Shown here: in pieces, positions 1 through 12,571 of the stretch | Layout: each line of letters starts with the position of its first letter | Numbering within the stretch: position 1 is the stretch's first letter | NCBI GenBank assembly: GCA_034509425.1 | Contig: JAVTVJ010000040.1 | Coordinates: forward strand, 7,889,001-7,953,000 | Origin: Eopsaltria australis | Taxonomy: Eukaryota; Chordata; Aves; Passeriformes; Petroicidae | DNA: 64,000 bases | Direction of reading: 5' to 3' | Position numbers and translations under genes: made by a program | Notes under the pieces: generated by a model | What the model was told of the DNA's origin: nothing | The model's input: the letters and a program-made list of their open reading frames with translations, nothing else | Database searches by the model: none

Positions 1-2200
1 CTACAAAAATTTACTTTATATGCTATTTATAAAGTCCCATCACCTCTCAGTGTAGCTGATTAGAATCACTTGTAGCTATGAGAATGATTGTGTAATCAAA
101 GGCACATAAGCATGGTGAGTTTTTAATTATTCACACCTGCACACATTTTAAACAGCACAGCCTGCTGTATCTTTCAGATGCTCTAAAAACAAACATTCTG
201 TTCTGATTCAGTGTGCTATTTTTAAACATCCACAATTTGTTAGTTAAAACACAATTGTCATATGGTTTGTTTGGGTTTTTTCCTTAAATATAGCAAAAAA
301 CTCTGTTTATCATGCAGAGAGATGTAAAAATTTGTTTCATTTCACTTGAATGCATTGTTTCAACAGAACTGAAAAGAAAATCTTTGATGTGGGGCTCTTC
401 TAAGAAATCTAACAGTAAAGAAAAATGGATTAATTGAATATATATTTCATCCAGCAATTTGGAAATTACATAATTCCCCAAGACATTAATTCAATTATTT
501 GAAGAGAGTTCTTTGTTTGAAGAGAGGTGAGGACATACCCACACCTGTAATGTTACCTGTAATTCTGTGTTAAGGCTAAAGAATTGTGGGATGGCGAAGG
601 AAAGTGATTCTTGTCATACAAATAGTTGGACAGTTCTAACATCTAGCTGAAATCACCACCTTTTCTAGCGAATATATTGGATAAAACCCAAAGGAACATT
701 CCAGTGCATGAGATCCTGACTCACAGAATACATAAACAGTCCTTAAAGAGGATGTAGAGAAGCTGCTCTAAGAGGAAAGATAGCCATTACAGTGCTTAAT
801 AAGCAAGTGCTTTACTTCTTGCTGGTATTTTGACCAGCTCTGATTCTGTAATTTGTCTTTGTGCGATTCAAAAAAGGCATCTGACTTGTGTCTTCCACTC
901 TCTGCTTGTATGCGTTAACTACACTGGGATACCAGCCCACTGGTGTCTCATAAGAGTAATATGTCTAGAGAAGAGATGCTGATATTTTGTTTTGACTGTG
1001 ATTTTATACGAACTGTCCATTGCTTCTGTTTTTCCTCTATGTCTTATATATTCAAGGAACCCCTGGGAATCTGCTTTGACTGTCCAGGCTCAGCAAGGTT
1101 TACTATTTGAACTTACTGAGCCCCAAGGAGGCTGCTGGACACATTCCAAGACAGTTGTCATAGCCACAGAATCTTGATGCTCTTTATTTGTATATGTTCC
1201 CCTATATCATTCCCCCCATGGTGATAATTCATATTAGACCTCCAGGATGTTGCTGTTTCTGTGCCTTAAACTCTGCCTACATCACTATCATTATTTTCAG
1301 GTCAAGCTACAGCCAGACCTTTTTCTTTTATGGTTAGTTGGTGCTGCTGCTTTTCACATTACCTCATCTGGCTCCCTTTCTATGAGAAAAAGCAGAGAAG
1401 AAACTCATAGCTTAATACTTTATTTGCTTTTTGATTTCTTTTTTCCATCTTCCCTCTGGGTGGGCATCTTTTCTCACTGGTTTTTTCTTTTCCATTCCTA
1501 TCCAAATAGTGATAAAAAAGAAAAACCGACCCAACAACACCATAACTCTGCCCCTAGATTTCTCCCCCCTCCTTCAATATTTATAACCAAATTTTTTAAC
1601 ATTCCCTCTACCCAAACAAATGCATACATTACTTTAAAATGAATCTATGCAGTACACTCTGTGTAGCTGGTGATGTCAGCTCAGTCTTGAGCAGGCAGTG
1701 TCCCCAAACACAGCAAGATGGAGCTACCAGACAGAAAACATTACCTCCTGTTGTGGAAAACAGAAGAGGGAGGTGGGTAGTAGAGGGACTGTGGGCTCCA
1801 GGATGCATGATCACCCATTTTGTTCTACACCAGGTTACTTATGCCAGGTCACCAGTCAAAGCCCAAAGGCTGCAAGTGCCACCAGTTTGTGGCCTTGCAC
1901 ACAGAGGCAGTCAGTACAAGGGCTGTCCACAAGTGCTTGTGCATAATTTTGCTGATGTATCTACCTAGAAGCTGGTGGATTTAGCCCAAGAACAAGTAAA
2001 CTTTCACAAACTTTCCAAAAGAATCAAGATCTGTCTAAATTTTTATTCCCTTGTACCTAATGACTAAGGAGAAAAGTCAGAAAGAGTATTGAAGAGGTCT
2101 GTACATCATTTTAACAATTTCATAATTAAATCTAGCAAGAAAGATTGTGAATGTATTTCTTCATAAAGCCGTCACTGGTGGAAAGCTGAATTCAGCTCAC
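1..2200. other. AT-rich non-coding stretch, no gene seen
   Basis: Unique-looking AT-rich sequence with stops in all frames. The longest open frame, 1247-1642 on the plus strand (131 codons, ATG start), encodes a Leu/Phe/Ser-rich peptide from a pyrimidine-rich patch. It shows no domain that I recognise and is most simply a chance frame. No repeat family, RNA gene or promoter could be supported here. Confidence 0.7.
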
Positions 2201-2329
2201 ATGTGAGGTTTCAGTTCTGACCTGCTCACGCTCCTCTGCTTCTCCCTCTTCTGAAATGTACAGGCTACAATTTCACTCACTGAACATTTCCTGCTGTTGA
2301 TTGTGAGGGTATCCAAGCCTACTGCTAGC

Positions 2330-2560
2330 TCTTGCTGTCCCTGCCCAGCCTTCCCATGCCATAGCAGGACCTGTCTCCAGCTCCCCACAGCTCTGTCCTG
2401 CCTGACCACAGTCCCCCTAAGCCAGGTGCACTTGTGGACCCCTGTCCCAGCCTGACCTTTACCTGTCCCCATCCCCAGTGAGGTGCCCAGTGCCCCCTGG
2501 CTGCCCTGGGAATGGCACTGGCTGGTGTCCCACCAGGACACCCTGGCTCTGACTGCAAAC
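2330..2560. other. GC-rich, CpG-free patch with recurring CCTGTCC-type motifs
   Basis: This is the most C/G-rich stretch in the first 8 kb, yet I see no CG dinucleotide in it, so it is not a CpG island. Variants of CTGTCC and CTGACC recur at irregular spacing, as in a decayed minisatellite. The minus strand carries four G-runs at 2467-2497 that could form a quadruplex. A 138-codon minus-strand open frame (2197-2613) crosses it; this probably reflects the local GC content, and no protein family is recognised. Confidence 0.5.
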
Positions 2561-2797
2561 AGAAAACTGAAGGAAACTTCATGAGAAGGCATTTTACAAA
2601 AGTAGTAAATCATGAAATACTCCCTTAAAATTTCTTATCTTGAATTTCATATAGCTTTACATAAAAACCTGCAACAACCTGATTGAACGACCATGATCCT
2701 GCCCTGGAGCAGGCAAGGAAGTGTCCACCCAACTCTTTCCCAGTTAGTTTATATCCTGACTGTATGTTTCTGTTGCTTTCCTTACACTGACAACTTC

Positions 2798-2816
2798 TTT
2801 TTTTTTTTTTTTTTTT
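2798..2816 (+). repeat. Homopolymer T19 followed by CAGG
   Basis: Nineteen consecutive T are followed directly by CAGG, so the tract resembles a polypyrimidine tract plus 3' splice site. An ATG in good context (gcATGGcc, near 2843) follows, but that frame closes after 13 codons. Most likely a simple homopolymer. Confidence 0.9.
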
Positions 2817-3230
2817 CAGGAGGCGAGGGCTGGGAGGCAAGCATGGCCGAGGGAAAACACAGGATGTGGGTGGTCTATCTTTAGCTGCAGCAGCATGTTT
2901 TTAAAATTACTTAATCTTCTGAAGACATGCTAAAAAACTCTAGGTTCACCCTTGCTTCCACTAATACTTTGTGATCGTGATTGTACAAATATAAACCTTC
3001 ATGAGAAGATTCATAGGTGGCTTAAACAGGGAGTTATATCACCTCATGGATGGAAATCACAACATGAAAACAGCTGAGAAGGCTTGTGTGAGTGAGCTGA
3101 TGCATCATACTTATTTAGCACACTGGGCTGTACTGGGATGTGCAGAGCTCTCAGCACTGAATATGCGTTCCCTTCTTAATGATGAGGGAATAACTAAGTT
3201 GTACAATAATTTATCAGCTTATATTTTGCC

Positions 3231-3246
3231 TTTTTTTTTTTTTTTT
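3231..3246 (+). repeat. Homopolymer T16
   Basis: Sixteen consecutive T followed by GTTAAACC. No retrotransposon body is recognisable next to it. Confidence 0.9.
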
Positions 3247-4930
3247 GTTAAACCTACATAGTGATTTCTGGACATATGACTTTTAAAATGCATGTGGATA
3301 AAGGTAATTTACAGTGCATGAAGATACAAGTCCCAAGTTCCAAGCAGCAATGTGGAAGCAAGAAACCCTTATACTGGTGGGATTCTTATCTTAGTCTTAA
3401 TGTAGTCTAAAACTAACATACCCCCTTCACCTATACTTCATGGTATCCCTGGTATGTATATATGAAAAAAAGATGGAAAACCTGAATGTTAAAATGTAAC
3501 TATGAAAACTGAGAAATATTAGAAGAAGTGTGCAGTTTGACATAAGACACACACATACCACAACTGAGAGCACTCCTAAAAACCTTAATAGGAGTTTCCA
3601 GAACATATCAGGGGATAGTACAAATAAAAATATTAATGAGTTACTTCATGGGTGGCCATGAAAAAGAACTAAAAGTCACTAGGTTATATAAAGAGCAAGA
3701 CTAAAAAATAGAGCAGGGATGATGGAGGCAAGTGCAACAATACTTGACACATTCAGGACAATAGACTCCTGATGGACTGTTGTAGTGCCATTGTCAGGTC
3801 AGAAGTATCTGCTCCAGATACCAGTCAGGAAAAATGTCTAATTCCTGTCTTTCTAGGCGCATATACCATGCTTGTTCAGGTGGCTTGCAGAGTACCAGCT
3901 GAAATGTATTGAGTTTTGAAGTGGTCTCATATCTGTTCAAAGAGAAAATCCAGGTTTCTCTGGTGCAATGTTACTGCCTACACTGGATATAAATCTGGTA
4001 TGTATTAGTGTCCTTTGTCATCATCCTCCCCAGTTATCCCCAGCATCATTGGTAAAACAGATTCTCTTTGGTTTTGCTTGCAGAAATTGAAGATTTATCA
4101 CAGAGGATAAGGGAAAAGGCTTTTTATTGATGAGAGAAAATGTTGCAGTTCTGAAAATGTGTTATTTGCACACAAGATGATATGCAGTGTTTTGATTTAA
4201 TTTGATAATTCCTAAATTCCTTTGTTATTTAGTTATCAGTTAGGAAGACCTAGATACGTCATCAGGACTGAAATAACACATCTCTGTCTCTTTCAGTCCT
4301 CTACTTTTAGAGTCCTTGGAGTCCCTCCAGTACAAAATTTAAGGACATGTTGTACCCTAAAAAGTGTTCTATGGCCCACTGCACCCAGTTCTCCCGGTGG
4401 AAGCCATCTAGGTCAAAGCCTGTTTTCTCTCCCCTGGCATCTCTTTAGAGGTACACAGGAGATGGGCCTGTCTTTCCCTTGGTTTACTGCCACTCTGCTA
4501 GTCAGTGAGTGCAGCACAGGCAACCTAGCTGCTCATATTTGCAAAAAGTGTTGCTAATGTTATCCCTGATAACTTGGCACCTTGCCTTTCTTCTTCATAT
4601 TGAATGTGTTTTTACCTCAATATGCTGTTTACTTCTGCAGAACAGCCATAAAAGCAAGTTAACACACTTGGAGAAGAAAAAAATCCTCTCTAATCAGCTG
4701 TAGTGATGCACTTGGCTTCTTTTTTATCCCCTTTTGTTATGGCAAGATTTCCAGCAGTGGTTTTCTTTAGGTAGGAAATCAAACTAGTCTTTTTCCTGCC
4801 AGAAAGAAGAGGGCCTGCAGCTGACTGTGACATTGTTTTAGTGATGTAGGAATCTGGAAGAACAGGGGAAGACCTGTGCACACAAAACTTCTGTATTACT
4901 GATTTTTCAAACAAATATGGAGAATTACAC

Positions 4931-4990
4931 GGTTTTGTTTTTTTTAAAGTTTGTTTCTTTCTGTTTTGGGTTTGTTTTTGTTTTCGTTTG
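4931..4990 (+). repeat. G/T low-complexity tract (TTTTGGG / GTTTT type)
   Basis: About 60 bp made almost entirely of T and G in short TTTTG and TTTTGGG units. It is the plus-strand version of the A/C-rich tracts seen elsewhere in the window. Confidence 0.7.
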
Positions 4991-7900
4991 ACAGGTACAG
5001 AACTTTCAATCTTGAGTGCTCTTGACTGATTTTAAGTATTATACTACTTCTTTCTTAGCAAATCTATAATAAGAAAAAACATTCAGTAAGTGAAATGTAC
5101 TAATCTCTAAGTTACGTGTCCATACACCAAACCTCCAAGTCCTTACTAAATGTTATTCAACATTAACCCTCACACAGGCAAAATCTCCTAATCCCTGTTC
5201 TCATGATCCTATGTTATATTGAATTCTACTTTTCACGTATTTGCCATTGTCTCAACCAATGACTTAAGAAGTGATTAGTGGTCAGTAAGTGATTAGTGTG
5301 GTCAAAATTTTTTATATTATGTATTGCTTTTTAAGCCAAAGCTCCCTTTCCTTAAAGACTGAATGGCAAAAGAATACAATTTCTTGAAATGCACACTGAT
5401 GTATGACTAAAAGAACAAAGTGAAATGGAGAACTTCTGATTCATTACCTACTGCAGGATCTTTGAATCAATTTAGAGATACTTTATTGTTACTAAAATTA
5501 GATTCCTTTTACTTGGCAAAGTTTCTTTTCCCCTTGATAAGAAAGGGTACTTAGCATTTCTCGGCGGAATAATTTCATGGTCTCTCACAAATGGTCTGCA
5601 GTTTGACATGGGAGGCAACACGAAAAAGCCTCAATATTTCGTAGTCTGAATTTAATGGGCACCATATTAAAAAGGACTCTTGATCTTTTTTCACTGTTTC
5701 AGAATATATCAACAGATTATATATGAGATTTTGTCATTTAAAAATAAATTCCTAAGTAATTTTTGAATATGCTTTTGTTTAATACATTTAAATTATTTAG
5801 ACTGACTTTACAGTCAAACTCCCAATAAATTTCAAATAACATACATTATATGTGTTAGAATTGTGCATGACATCTACTAATGATCAGTAGGTTAAACCTC
5901 AAGTGTTACATGATTTGCAATTATAAAGGTCAGAGACTGCATCTTAAGTATAATTAGGCATTTGGGAATGCCTGTTCCTTAAACCAAACATAGGAAAAGG
6001 TATTTTGTGAAAATTATAGTTAGGTCTTTTATGGTAGTTTTTCACTGATGAACATTTCCCATTATCTCCTGTGAATATACATCCTGAAAAGAGACATAGC
6101 ATTTTTATAGCTAAAAATTCTTAGGAAATTTTTAGATTTAGTCTTTTTTTCTTTCCCTTTTTTTTTTATAGTGACAGAAAAATAACAAAGCCTATTCATA
6201 TTTATATCAAAGGCATGTTTTAGGTGCAAGCTGAAACTTTGTCTGTCAGAATGGATGGGCAGAATTCCAGAGCAGTGTCCTGGCATACTTGCAAGGGTAA
6301 ATTTTTAAAGCCATGAAAATGTAAAGCAAATCTGTATCTTATCATGTGACTGCTGCCAGCTGCTATTGCAGCGAAATGTACATATTAAAATCAGAATAAT
6401 AATATAGTATTATATTATTACAGTAATAGTGATAATGTCATAATATTAAAAATGTGTACACAATGTGTATTTATTCTCCTCTGTGTATCTATTACAAATA
6501 CAGGCATAATGAAAAATAGGTTAAACACAACTGATATTCTGAGCATAAGATTTTTGTCTCTTATCTAAGTATTCCCTGCATTTCAAATATTGTTCACCAT
6601 CCTGAACACCCATTACTGCAGACAACTTATCCCTTTCTAGATGGCTAAACACTTTCTTTCAGTTTTCTTGTAAATTTGAAGGAAACGATGAAATGATGAA
6701 AAATTATAAATAAAAATGAAAGTGTTAAAGGTTTGAACTCTTTGTTGATCTTTTAAATTTGTTCCCCATACTATAAATTTAGAGTGACCCATTAAAACTG
6801 GGAATATACACCTGTTATTTCAAGCTTTTAGACACTTAATATTACAAGCAGATATTAGCATCTAAATATATCCTTTTAAATGCTTTGAAAATTTTCATAC
6901 TGACACCATTAAATCTTCAAGCTTATATCTTGGCATTATTCTCAAAATATCCATAGTCAGCTGAGTAAGTAGGTTTAGATCTCATGACATTTTGAGTTAT
7001 AAAATCTGTAAGTCAGGCTTCTAACTCTGTGACTATAATTCAGTTTTCCAACTGAGGTGTTACACGTGTCCCAGTACCTGCCCCTCCAGGAATAAGTGCA
7101 ATTAGACAGAGGCTGATGCAGAGAAAGCTACACAGAATGTTGAATTATGGGGCTCTTTTTTTAGCATCTTGGAATAAAAAACATCAAAGACAGAGGTGCA
7201 TCTGAAGTGCCTTTCTGCAGGATCTTGTGTAGCAGCTTCTGTGCAACTGGGATTTAGGGTTTTCAACTTCCATTTCAGTTCATATGATCAGGTCACACTT
7301 TTCCCTTAAAATACAAGCAAGTAAAAATTCTGCCTTTCAGGGAAATAGTTCAGTGTCAGGAGCACACCACAGGCACCACAATTCTTGGTACAGTTCTCCT
7401 TAACCTGGGAAGATCTGACCTTCCACGTCCCCTCTCTGTTCTAAACCAGTAAATGGAATGCACTAGGACCCCCGGGGTAAGTGATGTAACATAACTCATG
7501 TCCTTATGGTGACACCCTCTTAGGTGATACCCTCATGCTGTTTCACTGTAACAAACCCTGGTCTGGCTACACCTGGGATTGTGCCTAGGAAAGTGCCAGT
7601 GTGATGCAGGTTGGTATGGGCCAAAAACCATGCTGAAGCACGAGGATGATAGAACACTCTAAGAAATTGCCAATATTAGACCCCGTATGTCCTGACTCTG
7701 CCTAATTTACTAGACTACATATAGTCATTAACACCAAGATCATGAATTTCCAGGGTGTTCCATGTCCTCGTCACTCTTCCTTTTGAAGCTGTGTTGTTCT
7801 GCAGTCAAGAATACTTGATTCAGAAATTCAGAAAGAGAACAAGTGAAAGACAAGTGACCTTGTCAGTGGTGTTTAAAACACTCAGTGAACAAAGAGAAAA

Positions 7901-8390
7901 CTAAATCTGAGTCTTGCTTGCTCGACAAGTGTTCTCAAGGCAATGTAGAACCAGCAAACATCACCTCCATTTCTCTCCTTATTATTATTTCAAAGTGAAT
8001 CAGAACTGCTCGGTTCCTTGAAAGCGTGTTTTACCCTGTGTATTCAAAGTCGATGAACTCACCTTCAGCTTGACGAGATAAAATAGAGGAATTCAAAGGT
8101 TTCTGTATCTCCATGATTTTCTGATTGTGATTCTACAATGCAGATTGCACTCACTTAAATAGGCAAGGCTCTTTTTAACCCCTGGCTAATTTGTACTGTG
8201 TTTTTTGCATTTCATTCACCAGACCAAATGAAAAGTAATTGCTGAGATAAGGTAGATTCTGCCATTCCGGTCTGAATTTTGATGAAAGAAAGATGGAAAG
8301 AATACTTGAAGGGTATTATTTATAGATTTTCCCCCCATCATTCTCCTTTAATCACATAGCTTGTGCAAAATATGTATAGGATTAAGTAGA
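4990..8390. other. Non-coding stretch, no gene seen
   Basis: Mostly AT-rich. A small cluster of CpGs occurs at about 5560-5645. The part from about 7020 to 8110 is less AT-rich, with scattered CpGs after 7920, and leads into the CpG-retaining patch that follows. No open frame above about 75 codons, no repeat family recognised. Confidence 0.65.
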
Positions 8391-8392
8391 AG

Positions 8393-8656
8393 CGAGATAC
8401 TTTCGGGAGAAAGCCTGAAAGGTTTTTAGGCATTGAGTTTCACAAAGCTGAAACACCGTGTAGTGTGCAGAAATGTGCTCATTATTACCACCATAGTCCA
8501 CTTTAGATCGCAGCTATCGTCAGAAATCGTGGGTCTCAATTATTTAATCCCCGCGGATGCTGTAAGTTGTGTTAATTATTTACGTATAACAACAATTGCT
8601 GTGGCAGTTTTGCCGCTGGATTTTGGAAGAGCCTTTTCGCCGGGTCACTAAACACG
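8393..8656. promoter_or_regulatory. CpG-retaining patch, candidate conserved regulatory element
   Basis: Thirteen CG dinucleotides fall within 264 bp (first at 8393, last at 8655), against one or two per several hundred bp in neighbouring sequence. The patch is not GC-rich enough to be a classic CpG island. It includes a CCGCGG site at 8551-8556 and an AT-rich homeodomain-like core (TTAATTATTTACG, about 8572-8584). CpG retention can mean hypomethylation, selective constraint or recent insertion. A 72-codon frame (8433-8651) crosses the patch, but no protein family is recognised. The regulatory role is an inference from composition only. Confidence 0.35.
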
Positions 8657-8659
8657 CTG

Positions 8660-11600
8660 CCCACTAGATGGGGGTAGACAACCTCCTACAAGCAGCCCTG
8701 TCCCTGGAACAGGAAAATGTAGTCTAAGATATTACAGAAATCAGACTAAATGTAGATACTGTGAGTGTTGGTTTGGTTTTGGTTTTGTTTTACTGGGGGT
8801 AGGGGGAATTGTGTTTTTGTTCTTTCAACTCCCTTCTCCTCCCGTGGTTGTGTTTGTTTCTTTTTATGTTGTTTTTCGTTTTGCTCTGATAAAACAAAAA
8901 TTACTATTTGTGAACTGCTGGACTTTAAAGGTGATAATGAACTGAGAACAGAGGCAATTAAGTTCAATTTGAGTTGATGGAGAACTACGGTTTTGAACTT
9001 CCGTTATTACAACTCAGGTCATTCCTACAACAGTACAAACCCGGTATTTTACTGGAAAATAAAATAAAATAAGGAGGTGCATTACTGAAATATCCCACAT
9101 AGGTATAATATACATGCAGACTAATGTGGATTAATTATTTTTAACTGTTTATTGAACATCAGACTCAGTTGATTACAACTGGTAGTCTGTAATAAGTAGA
9201 TCCAATAATTTTAAAGTTAGGCACAGGAACAACACAAAATGATCTACCTTGTCAGAACACAGTGAGGCACCATAAGTCAATGAAAGTATAATTTAATTAG
9301 CAAGTTCATAAGACACAAATTGTATGTGCACCAGACACACTCCATGTGTCTTCTGTTTCTGAGTGAAAATTTAAAGGAAATTCTAAGTGTAGTCAGAGTG
9401 GCTTAAATTCCTAAGGTGCAACACAGCTGAATCATTCAAATAAGACCACATACATTTATTGCAATGAATGAATGACTGCTTTTTCTGCAGGTCAGCAAAT
9501 AAAAATATATTAAAACAGTATACTTAAAATATTATGAAAGCCTAGTTGGCAGGAAATGTCAGTTGTTACAAATTCTAGAGGCCTTTCATAAAGCAGGTTA
9601 GTGGGGAATAGGAGGATATTGTCAGATTAATGTTTTTTTATGACATCGTCTGGCATTTAATAGGTGTGAAACATGAAATCAAAGGTTAGTAGTTTAATCT
9701 ACTGTTGTTTTCTTTTTAAGTAGCATCTTTACTGCTGCACGTTTTTCTTAATTGTTGTAACACATAATGGGAGTTGAGACAAGAAATTTGTGATTTTATG
9801 AGCACATTCAATTTTGTTTAATTAGACAGAGCCAATATGTTATTTGAGAAGAGACAATTAAAGTTCACTTTCCAGCACTTTCAAATTATCACAAAAAAAG
9901 AAAATATCAAAATCAAAATCAAATCGTGTTGCAAATTTCAAGTAGCTCAAATTATTTTTGTGCTGTAGATGGTCCCATTTTCAAATCAGAAATTTTTTAA
10001 AATGAATATTATCACTTTCTTTAAAGTATGAAGGCATTCTATCTTTTGTTTCACTCTTTATCACCCTTCTTTTGTCCACTTCCATAGGGTTTGTTTTGTT
10101 TTGATTTTTCTTTCCCTTATCTGTGTTGATAAATTACATTGTATAAATATTAAACTTATTTTTCCATGCTATTATTTTTGCATAATTGAACATTACATAC
10201 AGGGGCATTTTTTTCTATCTGTGAAGAGACACATCAACTCAAATTTGGAACTAGTTTGCTTGTAGTTGCAAAATGCCCACTTGCTGCAGCTGTAAGTCCT
10301 ACCAGTGATAAAATGCTTCTTTAACTAGAACACTCAATAATACAAGAAAGGAAGGACAAAGCCAGTGGAAATGCTTTGAAATAAGAAACAGTACTTCAGA
10401 ATTATAACAGAATATAGATATGTCTGATTTCTGTACTATTTTATGTAATAATATTGAACTACAACACATTACAAGTACTTTAAGAAATTAATATTATAAG
10501 CTTCAAATGTACCATAATCAGATATTTTCAGTGATGCAAATGACATATGAAAGTGTACTGAAGTACTTTAAACTATGAGCTCGATTGTATTAAATAATAC
10601 CTTCTACTCAGATTGGTTTAACACAGGTTTAAAGGGCTTTTAAAGAGTTTTAAAATTTAATTTGTTATGAGAACTAATTTCAAATGTGCCAAAGTATCAA
10701 GTGCTGATTATGTTTGCATTGCTATCAAACCACCCTTCATGTTCTACCTTTTCTAAGACATTTCACTGATAAGTTACTTAATAAGGCTTGAGAAGCATTT
10801 TCATATACTGAAGTAATTCCATGCAGTGTTGTGATACATACTCATATTGTATTCATTATGAATATTAACCACTCTAGAGTATCAGCTTGGTTGTCATAAA
10901 GTGTGCAATTTTCTTAACTGATTATAAGCAGGCTGGAAGATTGTCTTCTATTTCTTGCTGTGTTTTAGTCAACCTATTCAAGAATCCTCTAAGTAAAGAT
11001 GTATGCCAATGACCATAACTGCCTTTCACCTTCTTTTGACACAACGAGCTACTCTGCAGCTGCTCTGAAGATGGAATGTCTCCCTTCCCCCTCTTCACAC
11101 ACTTTTTTTCAACACTACACCTGTCTCCACCACTCGTCCAGTGGCATAGCCTGAGCACCTTTCTAATCCAAGTGTTCCACCATTTCGTTTCACTTTTTCA
11201 CAGTCAACATAATCCCAGACCACCTGCGGTTTAAGGCACTTTGCACACTTCAGCATAATTACACAGCAATGCTGCAGTAACAGAGAGAGAGAAATCTGGA
11301 TCTCACTGAAGTCAATGACAGCCTTCGCACCATGAACTGGATGTCACTACAATCTAAATATTTAGGTCAATTTGCAATTTTTTTTTTTTTGCTGTCTCCA
11401 AAATCCCAAGGAGAAATGTGAATGAACATACTGTGAACTGTGCAATGCTAAATTGTTGAACTTACCATTTTCTGCATGCACCGTGTGAACACTAAATACA
11501 TACATGTGCAGCCAGTCCAGCATTCTTCAAATATGTCAGGTGTGTTAAACACTGATACACTCAGGGAACAATCAGTGCCTTCCTGATGATTTCAGCTCTA

Positions 11601-12390
11601 TGTAATTGCAGAGGTTTAATTGCTTTTTGTTTTCATTTATATTAATTGCTCTTGCTCTGATGGAGCAACTGTACTCCTGGGAATCCAGTACAAATGACCA
11701 AATTTCTCCTTTCCCACCAAAATATCCTTTTCCTCTAGGCAGAAGAAAAAGAAAGATAAAAAAAGAAAAAAAAATGGAAAAAAGAAAAGGCATGTTCTGA
11801 GAAACCAGGACACAGCTACATCAGAAGCAGTAAATTAAACACTGTCAAGACCTGCACTCTGTCTTTGAGGCTAACCAACACAAATAAGCCATAGCTAATT
11901 AGCCATTACTAAACTTTCTAACCCTATAGAATATGGCATTTGTATTCAAACTAGTAACTGAAAATTCTCTTTGGTTTAATGCAACCTTCAAGCCACATCT
12001 GGGAGAATACTGGTTTGATAAGGCCAAAATCATGCCAAAGCACTGCTCTGACTACTTAACAGGATAAGGAAGGATTTGTCAAGGTTTAATATCTTAGAAT
12101 AGAATGGTCACAATGCCTTCAACAGTGATGCTCGTTGGGTGAAAAGGTTGACCTGAAAAGACTTCTGCAGCATTAAGTCCCTGCATTTGTTAGTATTTTA
12201 GCAATTAAAATACGTTTTAGTTTGTGTTAGGAAATTTTGGCTTTCTTAGCTATAGAACACCTTATAAAAAGGGTATTTTTTTCCCTTTTGATTTGGAAAG
12301 AACTTAATAAATTTTTTCTACTACCTGAAACTACTCACAATTCAGATTGTATATATACTTTCAGCTGAAAAACAATAAACTAAATGCTTA
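8660..12390. other. AT-rich non-coding stretch, no gene seen
   Basis: A G/T tract lies at 8767-8791. From about 9450 to 10000 the sequence is AT-rich with several TAATTA-, ATCAAAGG- and AATTAG-like motifs, the texture often seen in conserved non-coding DNA of vertebrate gene deserts, but I cannot demonstrate conservation. The short frames at 10922-11158 (minus) and 11572-11800 (both strands) have no recognised similarity. Confidence 0.65.
8767..8791 (+). repeat. G/T low-complexity tract (TTTGG units)
   Basis: Short run of GGTTT and GGTTTT units, the complement of the AAACC-type tracts present elsewhere in the window. Confidence 0.7.
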
Positions 12391-12571
12391 AAAAATCAGA
12401 GGAGGTGATTACAGCCATTTCTAGGCGACATATTCTGATTTTGCTCTGCAAGCAGACATGTTGGGATTCAGGTGTAACTCCACAAATTCAGGTCAGAATT
12501 ATACATTTGTAGGGAAGTTTATTTGAAGGGACAGGCTACTGTAGAGTTCTGTCCCTTCCTAGCTCAGAACA
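12391..12571 (+). repeat. Diverged direct repeat, copy 1
   Basis: The first of two same-orientation copies about 1.87 kb apart. By eye, a core of about 113 bp is near 88% identical to the copy starting at 14262, with roughly 13 substitutions and one single-base gap; all but one substitution are transitions. Similarity continues weakly through a GACA...CTGTCCCTT segment. I do not recognise the family. It could be an uncharacterised interspersed repeat, a pair of ancient terminal repeats, or a local segmental duplication. Confidence 0.75.

Larger units (their letters stand above)
2600..4930. other. Non-coding stretch, no gene seen
   Basis: AT-rich sequence containing a run of 19 T (2798-2816) followed by CAGG and a run of 16 T (3231-3246). 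The 4280-4520 portion is somewhat more GC-rich and holds a 111-codon plus-strand frame without recognisable similarity. Nothing else could be assigned. Confidence 0.65.

Noticed and set aside
1247..1642. 131-codon open frame, plus strand
   Set aside because: Low-complexity hydrophobic/Ser-rich translation from pyrimidine-rich DNA, no recognisable domain; this length is plausible by chance.
2197..2613. 138-codon open frame, minus strand
   Set aside because: It lies over a GC-rich repetitive patch where stops are rare; the peptide resembles no family that I know.
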